DNA of 6,458 nt, from positions 1 through 6,458 of the forward strand of contig LBSF01000045.1 in the NCBI GenBank assembly GCA_000991805.1, read 5' to 3'. A program made the translations under genes and the position numbers. Shown here in pieces: positions 1 through 4,632 of this stretch (its first letter is position 1; each line of letters starts with the position of its first letter). The DNA comes from a candidate division WS6 bacterium GW2011_GWC2_36_7 (GTDB lineage Bacteria; Patescibacteriota; Dojkabacteria; SC72). The notes under the pieces were generated by a model. It was not told the DNA's origin. It made no database searches and worked only from the letters and a program-made list of their open reading frames with translations.

Positions 1-561
1 GTCAATAATACCATATTCTAAAGCGTCTTTGCCAGTCATAAAAAAGTCTCTGTCCGTATCTGCCTGAATTCTTTCAATTGACTGACTTGTATGCTTGACA
101 AGAATTTTATTAATAGTATCTCTGATTCTCAAAATCTCCTTAGTTTGGATTTCAATATCACTCGCCTGACCCTGGAATCCACCCAAAGGTTGATGAATAT
201 GAATCTTACTATTAGGCAATGCAAACCTTTGACCCTTCTTACCATTGGCTAACAAAATACTCCCCATAGAAGCAGCTAAACCAACAGCAATAGTTGAAAT
301 ATCACACTTAATGTAATTCATGGTATCAAGGATAGCCATACCCGCAGTAATAATTCCACCTTGAGAATTAATAAACATTTGGATAGGTTCGTCAGGATTT
401 TCTTTTTCGAGAAAAAGTAATTGAGCAACTATTATATTTGCCATCTCAATATCAATCTCCCCAGTGACAAAGATAATTCTATCCTTGAGAAGTCTAGAGT
501 ATATATCATATGCTCTCTCACCCTCCCTATCCTTTTCTATGACAGTTGGTATTAAATACAT
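1..561 (-). CDS. clpP: ATP-dependent Clp protease proteolytic subunit ClpP (3' end cut by window edge)
   Basis: This is the serine peptidase that forms the tetradecameric cytoplasmic Clp protease and degrades substrates unfolded by a Clp ATPase such as ClpX. The 187 visible residues run without interruption from the start codon to the window edge, so only a short C-terminal part is missing (the family is about 195-205 residues). The N-terminus MYLIPTVIE, followed by [16 protein letters not shown], is typical of ClpP without a long propeptide. The catalytic triad is complete: Ser98 in AASMG, His123 in IHIHQPLGG and Asp172 in DTDRDFFMT. Two oddities are SQGG at 66-69 where SPGG is usual, and His121 two residues before the catalytic His, where Met is usual. 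The start lies 22 bases after the tig stop, which implies co-transcription. No Shine-Dalgarno precedes it. The identification is secure. Confidence 0.97.
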   Translation of the reverse strand, partial: MYLIPTVIEKDREGERAYDIYSRLLKDRIIFVTGEIDIEMANIIVAQLLFLEKENPDEPIQMFINSQGGIITAGMAILDTMNYIKCDISTIAVGLAASMGSILLANGKKGQRFALPNSKIHIHQPLGGFQGQASDIEIQTKEILRIRDTINKILVKHTSQSIERIQADTDRDFFMTGKDALEYGIID

Positions 562-583
562 AATATTTAATAGATTAAATTAA

Positions 584-1573
584 TTAATCCTTATGCATCT
601 CTCCCAAAACTTCTTTGATGAATTCTTCAAAAGCTCTCTGTTTCAAATCAACATTCTTAACATATGCCTGCCAGTTCTCATCATCATACACACTCATATC
701 TGTACCCTTAGGAGCATTTTTCTTTAACGCCCCAATTCTCTCTGCCAACTCCTCTTCGTTCATATCAATATTGTGCTCTTTCATATACATCTTTAAGAAT
801 GTATCTGTTTGCAAAGCCTCTTTGGAGTCATTTTCCCAAAGCTCTCTCATTTTCTCAATTGTTAGATTCTGTGATTTCATGAACTCTTCTGCCTTTACAC
901 CCTTTTGTTCCATATCATATCTAAATGATCTCTCTCTTTCTCTTGCCTCATACATAATTGCTGATTTTGGTATCTCAATCTCACAAAGCTTAATAGCTTC
1001 ATCTAATGCTTTCTCTTGTCTCTTGTGTAAAAGCATATGTTCCTTTTGAGCCTTCATAGCATCTTCAATTTGTTTTCTTAATTCCTTCATATCTTTAACC
1101 TCTGGAAGTTCAATCATCTTTGCAACTTCTACTGCCCAAGCATCATTGATTTCCTTCTCCTTGGTTTTGTAATTCTTCTTAATATCATCAATAGCCTCAT
1201 CTATTTCTTTTTTGGAAATGGTAGCTTCCTCTTTTTCAACCTTTATCTTTTTAAGATTTGCCAATTTGAATTCTGGCATAACTGTAACTACGATTGTTAA
1301 TGGAGCTATTGGGTCTAATGCTTCTTTCTGTATTGCAGTAGAAATATACAAAGGTGCAATCTTTTCTAAAGTCTCTAATCTAACAGATTGACTCAATTGA
1401 GTTTCAACCATCTTCGTAGGAACCTTTCCTTTTCTAAAACCCTTGATATCAGTATCTTTAACCTTGTCCTTCATCATTGCCTCGTAGCTTTGGTTAAAAC
1501 TATCCTTAGGTATGGTGATTGTAAATTCAATAGTATCTTTGCTCACATCTTTTCTCTGGTAAAAATCATTCAT
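584..1573 (-). CDS. tig: Trigger factor, short form lacking the FKBP-type PPIase domain
   Basis: Trigger factor is the ribosome-bound chaperone that shields nascent chains at the exit tunnel. Residues 1-110 form the ribosome-binding domain, with the signature GFRKGKVP at 45-52, which contacts the large subunit. In usual trigger factors of about 430 residues, the arm linker leads into an FKBP-like PPIase domain of about 100 residues. Here the linker helix (about 118-140) passes directly into INDAWAVEVAK (142-152) and ELPEVKDMKELRKQI (155-169), which resemble the segment that normally follows the PPIase domain. The rest (170-329) is the charged helical C-terminal chaperone body. The total of 329 residues matches the loss of exactly that domain. 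The frame is intact, so this is a domain architecture and not a broken gene. It is followed 22 bases later by clpP, the usual partner. The upstream 20 bases are almost all A/T with no Shine-Dalgarno. Confidence 0.93.
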   Translation of the reverse strand: MNDFYQRKDVSKDTIEFTITIPKDSFNQSYEAMMKDKVKDTDIKGFRKGKVPTKMVETQLSQSVRLETLEKIAPLYISTAIQKEALDPIAPLTIVVTVMPEFKLANLKKIKVEKEEATISKKEIDEAIDDIKKNYKTKEKEINDAWAVEVAKMIELPEVKDMKELRKQIEDAMKAQKEHMLLHKRQEKALDEAIKLCEIEIPKSAIMYEARERERSFRYDMEQKGVKAEEFMKSQNLTIEKMRELWENDSKEALQTDTFLKMYMKEHNIDMNEEELAERIGALKKNAPKGTDMSVYDDENWQAYVKNVDLKQRAFEEFIKEVLGEMHKD

Positions 1574-1608
1574 TTTTTAATATTTTTAACTTAATATTTA
1601 GTTCGAAA

Positions 1609-1637
1609 AGTCTACACTTTTTTGTATAATTTGTCTA
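1609..1637 (-). promoter_or_regulatory. Possible sigma70-type promoter for tig-clpP
   Basis: Reading the minus strand, a -35-like TAGACA (1637-1632; five of six consensus matches) is followed after exactly 17 bases by TAGACT (1614-1609), which keeps the T, A and final T of a -10 box. Transcription would begin near 1602 and give a leader of about 29 bases before the tig ATG. The site overlaps the last codons and stop of the sortase gene. The -10 is weak, so tig could instead be read through from the sortase gene. Confidence 0.25.
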
Positions 1638-2301
1638 GTTTTGCCGTTATGACGAGCCTTTGGCTGGATGTCCAGAGCGGAGTACAAGTAATCAAGGTCA
1701 GTCGGTAGTCGTCAGTTTGTTGAAGAATTGAAATATCGTTAGGCTCGACTATTTGAATATCCGTTACAATATATGTGTATGATCCTTCGTCTTGGACAAT
1801 GTTGATACTATCCCCAATCTTTACCTTGTCCAGATTAAAAAACGTATTCCTTGCAGGAGGAAGATATTGGAACCTATGCCCTATGATTATGGAATTCCCT
1901 TTTTGCCCAGGATATACTGAAGTTGGGAAATGCCAGAAACCAGCCATCATGGATTGTGAAGTTGTGCCTTCGGATATCATCCCGGAGATGTTTGCGGTAC
2001 CTATCGAAAGATTAGCGTGTAATTCTTCGAGAAGCTTTCTGTCTAACACGAAATCTTTTCCAATTGATTCCTCAATTGAGTTTGCTGCAAATACCTTGAG
2101 TTCAAACTTTTCAAGGGTTGGAGAAATCCTAGACAAAAAGTCTATGTATATATTCTTTGATGTACGGTATGGATTTAGATCTTGAAAGATTAGGGATACT
2201 TTATTAAATGAAGGATATATGAAAAGGAATCCCAGAAGTGAAATCACCAATAGTATGAGGAATACGGTTATACTAATTTTTGCAGTCTTGTTTAATTGCA
2301 T
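1612..2301 (-). CDS. Membrane-anchored sortase (cysteine transpeptidase), subfamily not assigned
   Basis: Sortases cleave a C-terminal sorting motif on secreted proteins and transfer the protein to a cell-surface nucleophile or to another subunit. The 229-residue protein has a short basic N-terminus, one membrane helix (about 9-30) and an extracellular domain. The catalytic set is visible: His142 in IIIGHRF, Cys206 in LTLITCTP (the TLxTC motif) and Arg215 in SQRLVITAKL. The region before the His (GFWHFPTSVYPGQKGN, 121-136) fits the family; the IPKIG-like stretch expected near 98-108 is degenerate. The chosen ATG lacks a Shine-Dalgarno, and a -10-like box ends only eight bases upstream, so the mRNA may be leaderless. 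The gene is divergent from a surface protein with a sorting-signal-like tail, its likely substrate, and lies 38 bases upstream of tig. Class D or E is possible, but I cannot assign it by eye. Confidence 0.88.
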   Translation of the reverse strand: MQLNKTAKISITVFLILLVISLLGFLFIYPSFNKVSLIFQDLNPYRTSKNIYIDFLSRISPTLEKFELKVFAANSIEESIGKDFVLDRKLLEELHANLSIGTANISGMISEGTTSQSMMAGFWHFPTSVYPGQKGNSIIIGHRFQYLPPARNTFFNLDKVKIGDSINIVQDEGSYTYIVTDIQIVEPNDISILQQTDDYRLTLITCTPLWTSSQRLVITAKLDKLYKKV

Positions 2302-2308
2302 ATCATGT

Positions 2309-2314
2309 ATTTTA
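2309..2314 (-). promoter_or_regulatory. Candidate -10 box for the sortase gene
   Basis: The minus strand reads TAAAAT (2314-2309), five of six matches to TATAAT. No convincing -35 is found 16-18 bases upstream. Transcription would start at about 2303-2301, on or next to the sortase ATG at 2301, which would make the message leaderless. The AT-rich context makes a chance match possible. Confidence 0.25.
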
Positions 2315-2348
2315 CTATCTTTCGGCTACAGTTGCATTAATTTGTGGT

Positions 2349-2379
2349 TTGTAATATCCTAAATATAGAAGTATATAAT
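2349..2379 (+). promoter_or_regulatory. Candidate promoter of the Ig-like surface protein gene
   Basis: A perfect -10 TATAAT lies at 2374-2379. A poor -35 candidate, TTGTAA (2349-2354, four of six), sits 19 bases upstream. The start site would be near 2386, leaving about 10 bases of leader before the ATG at 2397. That leader contains a weak AGGT (2388-2391) that could act as a minimal Shine-Dalgarno. Confidence 0.42.
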
Positions 2380-2396
2380 TTTAATATAGGTCTAGG

Positions 2397-3338
2397 ATGG
2401 CAAATAAGAAGTCCAAAACTATAAATACTGCACCCAAAGAAGTTAAGCAAATTATTAAGAAAGAAAAATCAATGGTAGCTAAAGTGGAAGTGAAAGCACC
2501 TAGAGATTCTGAAAAAGTATCTCAGATTGTTGGTGCAATCTTCATATTCCTTGGAGTATTGTTGGTTGCCTTTGGCGTATATTCATTTATTAAATACAGT
2601 GCCACCCCTCAATTAAATGAGACTTTGGTATCTCCATCTGTTTCTGATATTCCATCTGTTACAAACAATAGTACTGTTACTGTTAGTGGTAACGCAAATG
2701 GTTACGATACAGTATATGTATATGTTAATGGGGAGAAGAACCAGACTGTTAAGGTTGGAAACAAAGGAGAGTTTAGTGTAGATGTTGTATTAAATGAGGA
2801 AGGAAATTATGAAATTACAGTAGCAGGTGTCAAGGGTTTCCCAAAGCGATATCTTTCAGCACAATCTTTAGCAGAATCAATTACAGTAGATAAGCAGGCT
2901 CCAGTATTAGAAGAGATTAACTATTCTAAAGAAGTTGGAACAGAAACATTCACAGTTACGGGTACTGTAGAAGAAGATGCTCAGGTAATTGTAAAGCGGG
3001 GTACAGACTACTACAGCGCAACTTGTGATGCAAAGGGATACTTTAAGATTGTTAGTATTGCATTGGATCAAGGTGCAAACGTATTCAATATGATAATTAA
3101 AGATGTCGCAGGAAACGAAACTGTTTTAGATGGAGAAATCAAAGTCACCTACTCTCCTGACAGTAGCGTAAATGGAGATGCTGTAACTGATGATTCACTT
3201 CCAGTTGCTGCAGGTGAATTCAGTAGAATGACAGATTATCTTCTTGGAGATAACTTGGTACTAGTATTCGGAATTTTAGCATTACTATCTGGTGTTGCAA
3301 CAACATCAGTTTTGTATGTGAAGTCAAAGAAAGAATAA
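2397..3338 (+). CDS. Surface-anchored protein with two Ig-like modules and a sorting-signal-like C-terminus
   Basis: I recognise a fold and topology here, not a named gene. The 313 residues comprise a Lys-rich cytoplasmic tail (1-43), a membrane helix (about 44-65, signal anchor or unusual signal peptide), a Ser/Thr/Val linker, and two beta-rich modules like bacterial Ig-like domains. Module 1 is about 88-164 (TVTVSGNANGYDTVYVYVNG); module 2 is about 167-252 (FTVTGTVEEDAQVIVKRG, DVAGNETVLDGEIKV). After a short acidic linker come LPVAAGE (268-274), a hydrophobic helix (about 286-308) and KSKKE at the end. This tail resembles a sortase signal, although LPVAAG departs from LPxTG. A sortase gene is transcribed divergently from the shared 95-base gap. 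The likely role is structural or adhesive on the cell surface; no catalytic motif is seen. The alternative is a two-helix membrane protein with an external loop that is never cleaved. Confidence 0.8.
   Translation: MANKKSKTINTAPKEVKQIIKKEKSMVAKVEVKAPRDSEKVSQIVGAIFIFLGVLLVAFGVYSFIKYSATPQLNETLVSPSVSDIPSVTNNSTVTVSGNANGYDTVYVYVNGEKNQTVKVGNKGEFSVDVVLNEEGNYEITVAGVKGFPKRYLSAQSLAESITVDKQAPVLEEINYSKEVGTETFTVTGTVEEDAQVIVKRGTDYYSATCDAKGYFKIVSIALDQGANVFNMIIKDVAGNETVLDGEIKVTYSPDSSVNGDAVTDDSLPVAAGEFSRMTDYLLGDNLVLVFGILALLSGVATTSVLYVKSKKE
3198..3335 (+). other. Candidate cell-wall sorting signal (LPVAAGE, helix, basic tail)
   Basis: This encodes residues 268-313 of the Ig-like protein. The order of Leu-Pro motif, about 11 polar residues, hydrophobic helix of some 20 residues, then Lys-Ser-Lys-Lys-Glu at the very end is that of a sortase substrate. 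The motif is non-canonical, with Ala-Ala where LPxTG has Thr, so recognition depends on the unknown specificity of the neighbouring sortase. Confidence 0.5.
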
Positions 3339-3365
3339 ATCTAATCAAATATCATAGATTGCTTT

Positions 3366-3394
3366 AGAGGGGATTAATCTCCCCTCTTTTGTTT
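3366..3394 (+). terminator. Rho-independent terminator of the Ig-like protein gene
   Basis: A perfect eight-base-pair stem AGAGGGGA/TCCCCTCT (3366-3373 and 3380-3387), with a six-base loop, is followed by TTTTGTTT. It begins 27 bases after the stop codon. The G-C core stands out in this AT-rich sequence. The opposite strand lacks a U-tract, so it acts only on plus-strand transcripts. It implies that the next gene needs its own promoter. Confidence 0.92.
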
Positions 3395-3399
3395 AAAGC

Positions 3400-3408
3400 T
3401 GATATAAT
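3400..3408 (+). promoter_or_regulatory. Perfect extended -10 box touching the first ATG of the AI-2E family gene
   Basis: TGATATAAT at 3400-3408 matches the extended -10 consensus TGnTATAAT exactly, a form that does not require a -35 box, and none is apparent. It lies just after the terminator, where a promoter is expected. The start of transcription would be near 3415, downstream of the ATG at 3409. If functional, it moves the translation start to the ATG at 3436. Confidence 0.5.
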
Positions 3409-4599
3409 ATGAACAGTAAATTATTCAACATCATTATGGGAAAAATATTTTCATTCAAGGATACAAGTAAAGAGATAAAGGAAGTGGAAAGAAGAGGTCT
3501 AGAAGAATTGAGAGAGGCTGTTAAGTACAATGAGAAAGCAGAGAAAACAAAGCCTGTCATAGTTGTTGAATTCTCATGGGGAATGTTAGCACTAGTTCTT
3601 TTGATTTTAGCTATTATATTCTTTGGTAATCAACTTGTAAGCGTCGCTATCTTTCTTTTCTTGGGATTTGTATTTACATCTGCTGCAAGACCAATTATTA
3701 ATTGGCTTATTTCAAAACGAATACCAAGAGGTTGGAGTGTTACAATAACATATTTTGTAGCCGTAATTTTAATGCTTTCAATCCTTTCTGTTGTCATTAT
3801 CCCACTTGTAAGTCAGCTTTCTGATTTAGTCAAAGTCTTTCCGGGTTGGGTTGAACAACTTGTCGCTAACTTCAATGGATTTACATTTGGTAGCATAACA
3901 ATTGACTCTGCAGCGGTAACACAGTTTGTATCTAATGGGCTTCAAACGCTTTCAGTTGGTGATAGCTTCAAAAATATTGCGGGTGCTGTTACAAGTGTAT
4001 TTGGTACAACTGGATTAATGGTATCTTCACTAATACTTTCCATATATCTTTCCTTAGAGCATGACTCAATATTGGAGTTTGGGTTAATCAAAGTTGTCTC
4101 TGATGAGAAGCGAGATAGAATTAAGAAGTTGGTGCTGGATGTTGAAAGAAAATTGGGTAGATGGATGCTTGGACAAGCAACCGTAAGTACAATTGCAGGA
4201 GTGTTCGCTGGAATTTTGTTAACAATATTTCAGGTACCATTTGCACTTCCATTAGCATTGCTAGTTGCTTTGCTTGATGCAGTTCCTGGGATTGGAGCAA
4301 CTATTGCAGTTGCACTGTGCGCATTAATTGCATTAATAACAGTTGGGCTTTGGCCTGCAGTTATATTGTTTGCAATATTCTTAGTCTATCAACAGATAGA
4401 AAACAATTTCATAATTCCAAAAGTAATTGGTAATGCCATTGGTTTTAAACCTGTCATTATCATGCTCGGCGTATTCGTTTTCTTGATTCTTTTTGGAGTA
4501 TTTGGCGCATTGATAGCTGTTCCTTTTATGGTCATTTTACAAATATTCTATGAGTTCTATATCGACTTGCAAAAATTAAAAGCTAAAGGTATTGTTTAG
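3409..4599 (+). CDS. AI-2E / PerM family (UPF0118) membrane transporter-like protein
   Basis: This is a polytopic inner-membrane protein of the family that includes autoinducer-2 exporters, PerM-like proteins and Na+/H+ antiporter relatives, so the substrate cannot be predicted. The 396 residues begin with a charged cytoplasmic segment (about 17-48), then hydrophobic helices at about 57-72, 76-92 and 111-134. A soluble stretch (135-190) is followed by a helix at 200-216 and a charged linker (231-251). The conserved C-terminal block includes LLDAVPGIGATIAVAL (288-303), YQQIENNFIIPKVIG (327-341) and FGVFGALIAVPFMV (362-375), all family hallmarks. ATG 3409 gives the longest frame; ATG 3436 (residue 10, 387 residues) is favoured if the adjoining extended -10 box is real. 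Neither has a Shine-Dalgarno. It follows a terminator and lies 33 bases before the PEP-synthase-like gene, with which it may be co-transcribed. Confidence 0.9.
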   Translation: MNSKLFNIIMGKIFSFKDTSKEIKEVERRGLEELREAVKYNEKAEKTKPVIVVEFSWGMLALVLLILAIIFFGNQLVSVAIFLFLGFVFTSAARPIINWLISKRIPRGWSVTITYFVAVILMLSILSVVIIPLVSQLSDLVKVFPGWVEQLVANFNGFTFGSITIDSAAVTQFVSNGLQTLSVGDSFKNIAGAVTSVFGTTGLMVSSLILSIYLSLEHDSILEFGLIKVVSDEKRDRIKKLVLDVERKLGRWMLGQATVSTIAGVFAGILLTIFQVPFALPLALLVALLDAVPGIGATIAVALCALIALITVGLWPAVILFAIFLVYQQIENNFIIPKVIGNAIGFKPVIIMLGVFVFLILFGVFGALIAVPFMVILQIFYEFYIDLQKLKAKGIV

Positions 4600-4632
4600 T
4601 ATATATACCATTATTATTTAACTGCCCAGTAA

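Noticed and set aside
615..1049. Plus-strand open frame of 144 codons within tig
   Set aside because: It is antisense to a clearly recognised gene. Its composition (Ser, Phe, Ile, Cys rich) is what reversed helical Lys/Glu-rich coding produces, and it matches no motif.
1388..1594. Short plus-strand open frame over the tig start
   Set aside because: It is an antisense shadow of the conserved N-terminal domain of trigger factor, with no ribosome binding site or recognisable motif.
1606..1621. Small hairpin AAAAGT-CTAC-ACTTTT at the end of the sortase gene
   Set aside because: The stem has only six mostly A-T pairs and, on the minus strand that carries the genes, is followed by CGAACT and not a T-run. 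It is not a convincing terminator.
1775..2185. Plus-strand open frame of 136 codons within the sortase gene
   Set aside because: It is antisense to a sortase with all catalytic residues in frame, and shows no family signal of its own.
2292..2306. Four-codon minicistron (M-I-C-N-stop) overlapping the sortase start
   Set aside because: It could couple or attenuate translation, but such short ATG-to-stop runs are common by chance in AT-rich DNA and it lacks a ribosome binding site.
2356..2398. Six-base inverted repeat ATCCTA / TAGGAT flanking the candidate promoter of the Ig-like protein gene
   Set aside because: Six bases separated by 31 is easily accidental in AT-rich sequence; no second copy or known operator supports it.
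584..4599. UGA recoding as glycine, as in some candidate phyla
   Set aside because: All genes read through with the standard code, tryptophans use TGG, and no in-frame UGA interrupts any conserved domain.
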